From assembly GCF_023544445.1 (NCBI RefSeq), contig NZ_JALPVJ010000041.1, positions 1-40,138 on the forward strand: DNA of 40,138 bases. The letters run 5' to 3'. This document shows, in pieces, positions 15,232-22,691 of this stretch; within the stretch, counting starts at the first letter, position 1; each line of letters begins with the position of its first letter. The stretch comes from Actinoplanes sp. M2I2 (GTDB lineage Bacteria > Actinomycetota > Actinomycetes > Mycobacteriales > Micromonosporaceae). The position numbers and the translations under genes were made by a program. The notes below the pieces were generated by a model that saw nothing but the letters and a program-made list of their open reading frames with translations, ran no database searches and was not told the origin of the DNA.

Positions 15232-15914
15232 TCCGCGCGCTCATCGTGGACGACCAGTCGATGATCCGGATGGGCATCCGGGCGATCCTGCAGGCACAAC
15301 CCGGCATCGAGGTCGTCGGCGAGGCGGAGGACGGGCAGGCCGGGGTGGAGCGCAGCCACCGGCTGCGGCCCGACGTGGTGCTGATGGACGTGCGGATGCC
15401 CGTGCTCGACGGGCTGGCGGCGACCCGGGCGCTGCTCGGCCCGGAACGCCCGGTGGGCCACACACCGCGGGTGCTGATGCTGACGACGTTCGACCTCGAC
15501 GACTACATCTACGCCGCGCTGCAGGCCGGCGCCAGCGGGTTCCTGCTCAAGGACAGTGAGCCCGAGGAGCTGGTCCGGGCCGTCCGGGTGGTGGCCCACG
15601 GCGAGGCGCTGCTGGCACCGAACATCACCCGCCGGCTCATCGAGAGCTTCGTCGAGGCGCGGCCGCACCGTCCCGCCGGCGCGACCGCGCTCAACGCCCT
15701 GACCGACCGCGAACGCGAGGTCCTGCGCCTGATAGCGCTCGGCCTGTCCAACACCGAGATCGCCGCGTCGCTGTTCATCGCCGAGCCGACCACCAAGACC
15801 CATGTCAGCCGGATTTTGCGGAAGCTCGGTCTGCGGGACCGGGTTCAGGCCGTCGTGTTCGGCTACGAGACCGGTCTGGTGAGCCCGGGCGGGCCCGGCT
15901 CCCGCGGGCGGTAG
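15228..15914 (+). CDS. NarL-family response regulator
   Basis: 228 residues: receiver with VDDQ at 7-10, phospho-acceptor Asp54 in VLMDVRMP and Lys in GFLLKD, then a LuxR-type helix-turn-helix (LTDREREVLRLIALGLSNTEIAASLF). It starts with GTG at 15228, overlapping the kinase stop, and is the evident partner of that kinase. The last 37 codons (from 15805) overlap the convergent acyltransferase gene on the other strand. The LuxR domain ends near YETGLV, so the tail SPGGPGSRGR is unusual extra sequence. Confidence 0.93.
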   Translation: MIRALIVDDQSMIRMGIRAILQAQPGIEVVGEAEDGQAGVERSHRLRPDVVLMDVRMPVLDGLAATRALLGPERPVGHTPRVLMLTTFDLDDYIYAALQAGASGFLLKDSEPEELVRAVRVVAHGEALLAPNITRRLIESFVEARPHRPAGATALNALTDREREVLRLIALGLSNTEIAASLFIAEPTTKTHVSRILRKLGLRDRVQAVVFGYETGLVSPGGPGSRGR

Positions 15915-17046
15915 GCACCTCGTTGCGGTACGCCGTCCCGCCGGAGATCCGATCGCCGGAGGGAACCTTCACCGGGTGCTCGTAGCGGCGCACCAGCACG
16001 ACGATGCCGGCCAGGACGAGCGCGAGCACCGGGTACCAGGCGAACCGGGCGGCGACCCACCCCGCGTCGACCGGCGCGTCACCGAGGCCGGGCAGCGTGC
16101 CGACCCGGCGGGCGAGCTCCGAGACCCCGACGAGCGCCACCTGGTGCCAGGTGAACACGCTCATCGCACTCAGGTTGAGGCCGGTCACCACCGCCCAGAC
16201 CCGGCGCCGGCGCAGCAGCCGCTCGATCGGGCCGCGCAGGAGAAGGACGACGCCGATCTGGATCGCGGCCAGGGCCGGGACCATCAGCGACGGCGGGTTC
16301 GAATTGGACCGCGCCGAGCCGGGCACGCTCACGATGCTCACCGGATACTCCAGCACGGCGAGCAGAAGCACGGACACCGCCAGGCCGGCGGCGACCAGAC
16401 CGGCCGCGACCCGCCGGTCCACCCGTCCCGCCGACCACGCCACGCCCAGTTGATAGGCGAAGAACCAGGCCGGCAACACGCTCAGGTAGCCGACGGCGGC
16501 CGGCTCGACGTCCGGGCCGAAGCGAAGGACGTCCACCACGGCCACGGCTGCGGCGAACGCGAGGACCATCCGGAGCCCGCCCCGGCGGTCGAGTCTGAGG
16601 GCGTACGGCGTGAGAGCGCTGATCACCGCGTACACGCCGATGAACCACAACGGCTGCAGAAACAGCACCACGGTCGTCCGCGCGGTGGCGCTACCCAGCC
16701 CGAGGATGCCCAGCAGCGGCAGTGCCACGGCCAGAATCGTCGTCGCGGCGATCACCGGTCGTCCGATCCGCCACAGCCGACGGCGCACCCACTGCGCGTC
16801 GGTCTCGCCGCGTGCCCGGGCACGGCGCAGTCCCTGGGCCGACGTGTAACCGCCGACCAGGAAGAACAGACCCAGCATCTGCAGCAGCCAGGTGACCGGA
16901 TGCAGGCCGTCCAGATGGCGTAGTGGGCTGTCGATCCGCAGGCCCTCCGGAGTCGCCACCAAGGCGCCGACCATCCAGTGCCCGGTGACCACCCCCAGGA
17001 TGGCCAGGGCACGGAGCCCGTCGATGAAACGGTCGCGCTCCCGCAT
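15805..17046 (-). CDS. Membrane acyltransferase, acyltransferase-3 family
   Basis: 413 residues with about ten membrane helices. The N-terminal RDRFIDGLRALAILGVVTGHW carries the family's catalytic-region Arg and His (R-x-L-A ... G-H). Later landmarks include FFLVGGYTSAQGLRR and SVFTWHQVALVG. Family members O-acylate extracellular sugars, lipids or antibiotics; the substrate here is unknown. Start at ATG 17046 with GGAGGG upstream. The last 40 or so residues, after VRRYEHPVKVP, are basic, low in hydrophobicity and antisense to the response regulator's 3' end, so they may be an evolved extension after loss of the original stop. Confidence 0.85.
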   Translation of the reverse strand: MRERDRFIDGLRALAILGVVTGHWMVGALVATPEGLRIDSPLRHLDGLHPVTWLLQMLGLFFLVGGYTSAQGLRRARARGETDAQWVRRRLWRIGRPVIAATTILAVALPLLGILGLGSATARTTVVLFLQPLWFIGVYAVISALTPYALRLDRRGGLRMVLAFAAAVAVVDVLRFGPDVEPAAVGYLSVLPAWFFAYQLGVAWSAGRVDRRVAAGLVAAGLAVSVLLLAVLEYPVSIVSVPGSARSNSNPPSLMVPALAAIQIGVVLLLRGPIERLLRRRRVWAVVTGLNLSAMSVFTWHQVALVGVSELARRVGTLPGLGDAPVDAGWVAARFAWYPVLALVLAGIVVLVRRYEHPVKVPSGDRISGGTAYRNEVPTARGSRARPGSPDRSRSRTRRPEPGPADRASAKSG

Positions 17047-17057
17047 GACTTTCCCTC

Positions 17058-17080
17058 CGTCGATGTCTTCGATATCGACG
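17058..17080. promoter_or_regulatory. Inverted repeat before the acyltransferase gene
   Basis: CGTCGAT (17058-17064) and ATCGACG (17074-17080) form a 7-bp perfect dyad with a 9-nt loop. It lies just upstream of the acyltransferase ribosome binding site. It could be an operator or a leader hairpin. Confidence 0.4.
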
Positions 17081-17294
17081 CTAGGAACGGGCCCGGCCGG
17101 GTCGCGTCGGGCGCGGGATGTATGCGGGCCGCTACGACGGATGTACGCCGACTGCTGCGAGCGGGGGGCGCCGGGACCATCCCCCGGACGCCCCTACCCC
17201 GGTACCACTGGCTCGATCCCCAGGGATGACGCCGGCAGCGGCACCGTCCCCGCACTCTTCTTCCGTAAGCACGGGAACGCCATGAGAGGAAGCA

Positions 17295-18119
17295 ATGAAG
17301 CTACGCAACAAGCGACAGAGGACGGCCGGACCTTCGACCGCTCCCGCTGTCGACACCGGTCTCGCGGTCGAGATGAGCGGTGTCCGGCGACGGTACGGCC
17401 GCGGTTCGCGTGCCGTCCACGCACTCGCGGGCATCGATCTCGCCCTGCCGCGCGGCACCTTCACGGCCGTCATGGGCCCGTCGGGATCCGGCAAGTCCAC
17501 TTTCCTGCAATCCGCCGCGGGGCTGGACCGGCCGACGGAGGGTTCCGTGCGCCTCGGGGGTACGGAGATCACCGGGATGAACGAGGACGAGCTGACCAAG
17601 CTGCGTCGCAGCCGGCTCGGCTTCGTGTTCCAGGCGTTCAACCTGTTGCCGTCACTGACCGTGGAACAGAACGTCCTGCTGCCCATGCGGTTGGCCGGGC
17701 ACCGTCAGGACCATCGCCGCGCGGCCGAGGTGCTCGCGCGGGTCGGGCTCGCCGACAAGGCCCGGCGCCGGCCCGGCGAGCTGTCCGGTGGCCAGCAGCA
17801 GCGGGTGGCCATCGCCCGCGCCCTGATCAGCGACCCGGACGTGATCTTCGCGGACGAGCCCACCGGCGCCCTCGACACCGGCACCGCCGCCGAAGTGCTC
17901 GGCCTGCTCCGGCACGCCGTGGACGGCCTCGGCTCGACCGTCGTCATGGTCACCCACGATCCGGCCGCGGCAGCGTGGGCCGACCGGGTGCTGTTCCTGG
18001 CGGACGGCGCCTTCGCCGGCCATCTCGAGCGTGGCTCGGCGGCACAGATCGCGGCCCGGATGACCGCGCTCACCTCCGCCACCTCGCGCACGACCATGAT
18101 GGCGGGAGCGGCGGCATGA
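17295..18119 (+). CDS. ABC transporter ATP-binding protein, MacB/LolD type
   Basis: 274 residues. Walker A GPSGSGKST near 63-71, Q-loop in FVFQAFNLLPSLTVEQN, signature LSGGQQQRVAIARAL, Walker B VIFADEPTGALD, switch His in VMVTHDP. The FQAFNLLPSLTVEQNV segment marks the MacB/LolD/FtsE branch that works with FtsX-type permeases. It hydrolyses ATP on the cytosolic face to drive the permease encoded next, with which it overlaps by 4 nt (ATGA). The ATG at 17295 follows GAGGAAGC. The first 25 residues are a basic, disordered extension and the last 25 a low-complexity tail. Confidence 0.94.
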   Translation: MKLRNKRQRTAGPSTAPAVDTGLAVEMSGVRRRYGRGSRAVHALAGIDLALPRGTFTAVMGPSGSGKSTFLQSAAGLDRPTEGSVRLGGTEITGMNEDELTKLRRSRLGFVFQAFNLLPSLTVEQNVLLPMRLAGHRQDHRRAAEVLARVGLADKARRRPGELSGGQQQRVAIARALISDPDVIFADEPTGALDTGTAAEVLGLLRHAVDGLGSTVVMVTHDPAAAAWADRVLFLADGAFAGHLERGSAAQIAARMTALTSATSRTTMMAGAAA

Positions 18120-20599
18120 TGCGTCCCAACGGACTCGCCCGCGCGGCCATCCGGTTCAAACCCGCGTCGTTCGCGGGAACCTTCCTCGCCCTGCTGATGT
18201 CCGCGCTGATCGTGGCGGCCGCCGGCATCCTGCTCGAGACCAGCCTGCGCGCGTCGGTGCCGCCACAACGCTACGCGAACGCGCCGGTCATCGTGGCCAT
18301 GGACCAGAACGAGTACGTCGTCACCGGCAGCGGTGAGGACCAGGAGAGGGAGGCGGTGCCCCTGCCCGACACGAAGCGGCTGGACGCCGGGCTCACGGCG
18401 AGGGCCGCCTCGGCCCCGGGTGCGGCCACGGCTGTCGCGGACTTCACCTTCCCGGTACGCGCGGCCGTGCCCGGCGGTGCGCTCACCGCGCACGGCTGGG
18501 GTTCGCAGGTTTTCACCGGCGCCGCGCTGACCGAGGGCTCCGCGCCCCGCGACGGCGAGGTCGTGCTCGACCCGGGCACGGCACAGGCCACGCAGGCGGC
18601 CGTCGGCGGCACCGTCGCGCTGGAGACCGCTGTCGGGCGGCAGGACTTCCGGGTGGCCGGCATCGCCGAGCTCGCGGGCGCCGCGGGCGGACTCGCCTGG
18701 TTCGCCGACACCGAGGCCGCCGTCCTCGCCGGGCATCCCGGCCGGGCCGACGCCATCGCCGTGATGGCGACGCCCGGCACCGATGCCGCCGCACTCGCCG
18801 GCTCGGTGGGCGAGGCCGTAGCCGGCTCGGGAGCCCAGGTGCACCTCGGCGACGACCGCGGCGCCGTCGAGGATCCGGGTCTCAGCTACGCCAAGGAGAT
18901 CCTGTTCGGCATCGGCGGCTCGTTCGGTGGCATCGCTGTCATCGTGGCGATCCTCACCGCCGCCTCGATCGTGGCCCTCTCGGTGTCCCAGCGGGCCAGG
19001 GAGTATGCGCTGCTGCGGGCCGTCGGGGCCACGCCACGGCAGATCCGCCGTGCCGTCGCCGCCGAGGCGCTGCTGATCGCGCCGCTCGCCGGGATCGCCG
19101 GCCTCCTGCCCGGCCTCGGGCTCGCGCACTGGTGGTTCGACCAGTTGCAGGATCGTGGCGCGATCCCGGAGGCGGTGCAGCTGCAGATCTCGGCGATGCC
19201 CCTGCTCGCCGCCGTCGTCGTCGGGCTGCTCACGGCGCTCGGCGCCGGCTGGGCGGCCGGTCGCAGGCCGGCGCGGACCAAGCCGGGACAGGCCCTCACC
19301 GAGGCGTCGATCGAACGTCTGCGCCCGGGCGGCATCCGTACCGTCCTCGGCCTCGCCGCTCTCGTCGGCGGCGCGGTGCTCAGCGGCGTCGCGGCCCGCT
19401 CGGCCGGGAACGACGCGGCCGGTGCCGGTCTCGGCGTCGTCATGCTGTTCATGATGGCCGTCGCTTTGCTCGGCCCGCTGGTGGCGCGGTTGCTCGCGGG
19501 CCTGTTCGGGCTGCCGCTGCGCGGCGCCGGCCCGGCCGCCGGTCTGGCCGCCGCCAACTCCCGGACCAACGCCCGTCGTCTCGCCTCGGCGATCACCCCG
19601 ATCGTGCTGGCCATGGCTTTCGCCTCGACCCTGGTGTTCATGAACACGAGCGAGAACCGGGCCGCCGACAAGCAGTTGCGCGCGGGTATCACGGCGGACC
19701 ACATCGTCACGGACCCGGCCGGGCTGCCGGCCACGGCGGCGGCCGACGCCGCCCGTACGCCCGGGGTGCAAGCCGCCGTCGCCGTGCTGAAGACCCAGGT
19801 GCTGATCCCGGTCGGCTCGGGCGAGTTCAAGGCATTGCAGGGCGCGGCCGTCCAGGCCGTCACCGGCTCCGGCGCCGAGCTCACCGAGGTGCAGGACCTG
19901 GACGTCCGCGAAGGCAGCCTCGACGGGCTCGGCAGTGACCGGATCGCCATCGACACGACCCTGGCCACCGCGGCCGGCCGCGGGGTCGGCGACCGGCTCC
20001 CGCTCCACCTCCCCGACGGCAGCCGGGCCGATCCCGAGATCATCGCGGTGTACGGCCGCGGCCTCGGACTGGCCACGGTGACCATGGACCGGGCGTCGCT
20101 GGCCGGGCACGTCACCTCGAGCTTCGACAGCACGCTGCTGGTCCGGGGTGGCTCGGCGGAATCGATCGCCCCTCTGGGTACGGTCACCGACGCCGCCGGC
20201 TACGCCACCGAACGGAGTCTCGATGCGAAAACGGGTGCCTGGCTGAACAACACCATGGCCGCGGTCCTCGGCGGGTTCGCCGCCATCGCCGCTCTCAACA
20301 CCCTGGTGATGACGGTCGTCGATCGCCGCCGGGAGCTGGGGACGCTCCGTCTGGTCGGCGCCACCCGGCGCCAGGTCCTCGCGATGCTCCACTGGGAGAG
20401 CCTGCTCATCTCCGTCGCGGGCATCCTGCTCGGCTCGGCCATCGCGGCCGCCACGCTGTTCCCGATGATGAGGGGGACGACCGGCGATGCGCCCTACATC
20501 GCCCCGCTGACGTACGGATCGTTCGTGGTCGCAGCCGTCGGCCTGGCCCTGGTCGCCGTCACCGTGCCGGCCCGAGCGATCCTGCGCCGCTGGTCGTAG
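18116..20599 (+). CDS. FtsX/MacB-type ABC transporter permease
   Basis: 827 residues. An N-terminal membrane helix (GTFLALLMSALIVAAAGILL) precedes a large extracellular domain (about 50-250). Three helices with the FtsX signature follow (IVALSVSQRAREYALLRAVGATPRQIRRA), then a second membrane block, a second outside domain, and a C-terminal FtsX domain (VMTVVDRRRELGTLRLVGATRRQVLAML). The duplicated layout is typical of actinobacterial exporters for peptides, lipids or antibiotics. Start at ATG 18116 within the ATPase stop (ATGATG); the frame is open upstream only because of GC content. A strong terminator follows at 20610. Confidence 0.93.
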   Translation: MMRPNGLARAAIRFKPASFAGTFLALLMSALIVAAAGILLETSLRASVPPQRYANAPVIVAMDQNEYVVTGSGEDQEREAVPLPDTKRLDAGLTARAASAPGAATAVADFTFPVRAAVPGGALTAHGWGSQVFTGAALTEGSAPRDGEVVLDPGTAQATQAAVGGTVALETAVGRQDFRVAGIAELAGAAGGLAWFADTEAAVLAGHPGRADAIAVMATPGTDAAALAGSVGEAVAGSGAQVHLGDDRGAVEDPGLSYAKEILFGIGGSFGGIAVIVAILTAASIVALSVSQRAREYALLRAVGATPRQIRRAVAAEALLIAPLAGIAGLLPGLGLAHWWFDQLQDRGAIPEAVQLQISAMPLLAAVVVGLLTALGAGWAAGRRPARTKPGQALTEASIERLRPGGIRTVLGLAALVGGAVLSGVAARSAGNDAAGAGLGVVMLFMMAVALLGPLVARLLAGLFGLPLRGAGPAAGLAAANSRTNARRLASAITPIVLAMAFASTLVFMNTSENRAADKQLRAGITADHIVTDPAGLPATAAADAARTPGVQAAVAVLKTQVLIPVGSGEFKALQGAAVQAVTGSGAELTEVQDLDVREGSLDGLGSDRIAIDTTLATAAGRGVGDRLPLHLPDGSRADPEIIAVYGRGLGLATVTMDRASLAGHVTSSFDSTLLVRGGSAESIAPLGTVTDAAGYATERSLDAKTGAWLNNTMAAVLGGFAAIAALNTLVMTVVDRRRELGTLRLVGATRRQVLAMLHWESLLISVAGILLGSAIAAATLFPMMRGTTGDAPYIAPLTYGSFVVAAVGLALVAVTVPARAILRRWS

Positions 20600-20609
20600 G
20601 GCGCCTACC

Positions 20610-20655
20610 AGGGCGACGGCCGGCACCCGCCCGGCCGTCGCCCTTGCCCTTTTCT
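20610..20655 (+). terminator. Intrinsic-type terminator after the ABC operon
   Basis: A 14-bp perfect stem, AGGGCGACGGCCGG paired with CCGGCCGTCGCCCT, encloses a 7-nt loop and is followed by TGCCCTTTTC. It lies 10 bp past the permease stop. Confidence 0.85.
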
Positions 20656-20774
20656 CCCGCAACGGAAAAACCAAAGTGCCGGCGAACTCCGATCGATGCG
20701 TTCCTGACTGCCAAGCGGGTAATGATGCCGCCATGGATCATCCGTGACGTCGGCCAACGTGCGATGGGAGAACC

Positions 20775-21491
20775 ATGAGCAGTAGCCGGACAGCGGGCGT
20801 GCGAGGGCTCGCCCGACGGGACACCGAATCACGGGAGCTGATGGACGATCCCGGTTGCGACCTCGACCGGCTCGAACGCACCTACCGCCAGTTCACTGCC
20901 GTCAACCGGCTCGTGTCGGGCTGGCGGCGCCTCTACCGGCGACGGATCCGGCCGCGCCTGGACGCTCGCCGGCCGACGACGCTGCTGGACATCGGCTTCG
21001 GCGGTGGCGACATCGCTCGCGCTCTGGCCGGCTGGGCGGCCCGCGACGGGCTCTCGCTCCGGACGACAGCCATCGATCCGGACGAGCGCGCCCTGCGTCA
21101 TGTGCGCCGGCTGCCCGACGCCGGAGTCCGCTTCGAACAGGCGTCGAGCGCTGACCTGGTCGCCCGCGGTGACCGGTACGACCTGGTGATATCCAATCAT
21201 CTTCTGCACCACCTCGACGCGGTGGAGCTCTCCGCCCTGCTGGCCGACAGCCGGGCTCTGTCCCGCCGCCTGGTCATCCACAACGACCTCGCTCGAGGGC
21301 GCGCCGGCTACGGTCTGTATGCCGCCGCGACCCTGCCGTTCGCCCGCCGCTCCTTCGTCCACCAGGATGGACTGCTTTCGATCCGCCGCAGTTATCGGTG
21401 CGCCGAGCTGCGAGCCGCCGTCCCACCGGGGTGGCGAGTGACACCGATGTTTCCGCAACGCCTGTTGCTCAGCTGCGAGAGGGGCCGTTGA
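20775..21491 (+). CDS. Class I SAM-dependent methyltransferase
   Basis: 238 residues. The SAM-binding glycine motif reads LLDIGFGGGDIARALA (about residues 70-85), the acidic residue of strand 2 is in TTAIDPDERAL, and motif IV is DLVISNHLLHHLD. The N-terminal 45 residues (DDPGCDLDRLERTYRQFTAVNRLVSGWR) are typical of actinobacterial methyltransferases found beside type III polyketide genes, though none is present here. GGGAG stands just upstream of ATG 20775. The stop overlaps the next start (TGATG), the first of three translationally coupled genes. Confidence 0.87.
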   Translation: MSSSRTAGVRGLARRDTESRELMDDPGCDLDRLERTYRQFTAVNRLVSGWRRLYRRRIRPRLDARRPTTLLDIGFGGGDIARALAGWAARDGLSLRTTAIDPDERALRHVRRLPDAGVRFEQASSADLVARGDRYDLVISNHLLHHLDAVELSALLADSRALSRRLVIHNDLARGRAGYGLYAAATLPFARRSFVHQDGLLSIRRSYRCAELRAAVPPGWRVTPMFPQRLLLSCERGR

Positions 21492-21817
21492 TGAGCCGGA
21501 TCCTGGTCACCGCGGCCGCGGTGAGCTATGCGGCGAACGCCGCCTTCGGCGCGGCCGTCGCCGCGAAGGTGATCGACAACGGGCGGATCCGCTGGGTCCA
21601 TCACGCCCTGTTCAGCACGACCGTCTCGCTCACCGTGATCGCGGTCGCCGCAAGCGCAGTCCAGCGCCGGCCCGCCGGTCTCGCGCTGCTGCCGGCGCTC
21701 GGACCCCTGGCCGCACTGCCGTACGCCGGTGGACGGGTCCGCCGGCATGCCGCCCTGGCCGGGTCGGCGGCGCCGGCGTACGCGGCCGCTCTCGTTTCCG
21801 TCTGGAGGAGTCACTGA
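21491..21817 (+). CDS. Small membrane protein of unknown function
   Basis: 108 residues with three to four hydrophobic helices (ILVTAAAVSYAANAAFGAAVAA, ALFSTTVSLTVIAVAASAV, GLALLPALGPLAALPYA, AALAGSAAPAYAAALVSV). The ATG shares one base with the methyltransferase stop, and its own stop shares one base with the nitroreductase start, so it is an integral member of the operon. Two His (WVHHALF) next to a helix could bind a metal or haem, but nothing proves it. No family recognised. Confidence 0.8.
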   Translation: MSRILVTAAAVSYAANAAFGAAVAAKVIDNGRIRWVHHALFSTTVSLTVIAVAASAVQRRPAGLALLPALGPLAALPYAGGRVRRHAALAGSAAPAYAAALVSVWRSH

Positions 21818-22620
21818 TGGAGTTTCTCGATGTGGTGCGTCGTCGCCGGACGACCAACGGCGCGTTCCTGCCCGACCCGGTCTCCGAGGAGCACCAGCGC
21901 CTTTTGATGGAGGTCGCGGGACGGGCCCCGTCGCAGCTGAACAGCCAGCCGTGGCGGTTCGTGATCGTGGAGGAACGCCCGACGATCGAGGCCATCGCCC
22001 GGATCAGCGGGGAGAGCATGACCGAGGCGATGTCCAACGGCACGTTCTTCGAGCGCTACAAGCCCTACTTCCGATTCAGCAAGGAGGAGATGGAACGCCG
22101 GCGGGACGGGATGCTGTTCGACCGTCTGCCCGCGCCGTTGCGCCCGTTCACCAGCCAGGTGTTCACCAGCCGGGGGCAGAAGCTCATGAATGCCATGCGG
22201 GTGCCGCAGAACCTGGGCGAGGAGAACCGGAAACTCGTCGCCGGCTCCCCGCTGCTGCTCGGTGTGATGCTCGACCGGTCCGAGTACCGTCCGGGGGAGC
22301 TGTCCTCTTTCTACTCGCTCTTCAGCATGGGCGCGGCGATGGAGAACCTGTGGCTGACCACGGTCGAGATCGGGATGGGCATCCAGTTCGTCTCCTTCCC
22401 GATGGAGGTGCCCGGCCGCTGGGACGAGATCGTCGGCCTGCTCAAGGTGCCGGACGATCTCGAGCTGATGGCCGTGTACCGGCTCGGCTATCTGCCCGCC
22501 GAGCAACGCCGGCCGCCGATCGACTGGACCAGCGAGCACCGCCGGTTGCCGTCGCAGTACGTCTTCCGCGGCACCTGTGCGACTCCCCAAGAGGGCTGGG
22601 ACCAGAGGACGAACGGATAG
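21817..22620 (+). CDS. Nitroreductase-family protein
   Basis: 267 residues. The N-terminus EFLDVVRRRRTTNGAFLPDPV and GRAPSQLNSQPWRFVIVEE carry the FMN-phosphate-binding Arg and Ser/Asn-Gln-Pro-W signature of the family. The C-terminal half has the SMGAAMENLWLTTVEIGMGIQFVS helix that closes the flavin site. Family members use FMN and NAD(P)H to reduce nitro groups, quinones or enones. It is last in a coupled operon with the methyltransferase and the membrane protein, which suggests a joint modification of one small molecule (inference). It ends at a bidirectional terminator. Confidence 0.88.
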   Translation: MEFLDVVRRRRTTNGAFLPDPVSEEHQRLLMEVAGRAPSQLNSQPWRFVIVEERPTIEAIARISGESMTEAMSNGTFFERYKPYFRFSKEEMERRRDGMLFDRLPAPLRPFTSQVFTSRGQKLMNAMRVPQNLGEENRKLVAGSPLLLGVMLDRSEYRPGELSSFYSLFSMGAAMENLWLTTVEIGMGIQFVSFPMEVPGRWDEIVGLLKVPDDLELMAVYRLGYLPAEQRRPPIDWTSEHRRLPSQYVFRGTCATPQEGWDQRTNG

Positions 22621-22647
22621 GCGAGAGCCGGCTGAATGGATACGCCC

Positions 22648-22685
22648 GTGCCTCCCGGTCGTCAGCGCCGCCGACCGGGAGGCAC
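22648..22685. terminator. Bidirectional terminator between convergent genes
   Basis: A 14-bp perfect stem (GTGCCTCCCGGTCG with CGACCGGGAGGCAC) and a 10-nt loop lie between the nitroreductase stop and the lipoprotein gene's stop. There is no clear U-tract, as is usual in actinomycetes. Confidence 0.75.
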
Positions 22686-22691
22686 GGTGCC

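Noticed and set aside
16892..18115. Open frame extending the permease upstream to a 1235-residue protein
   Set aside because: It runs antisense through the acyltransferase and out of frame through the ABC ATPase. The true start at 18116 overlaps the ATPase stop as ATGA and begins the membrane protein.
17705..20734. 1009-residue leftward open frame
   Set aside because: Antisense shadow of the ABC operon. Its composition (long runs of G, R, E, H) is typical of GC-rich antisense frames, and no domain is visible.
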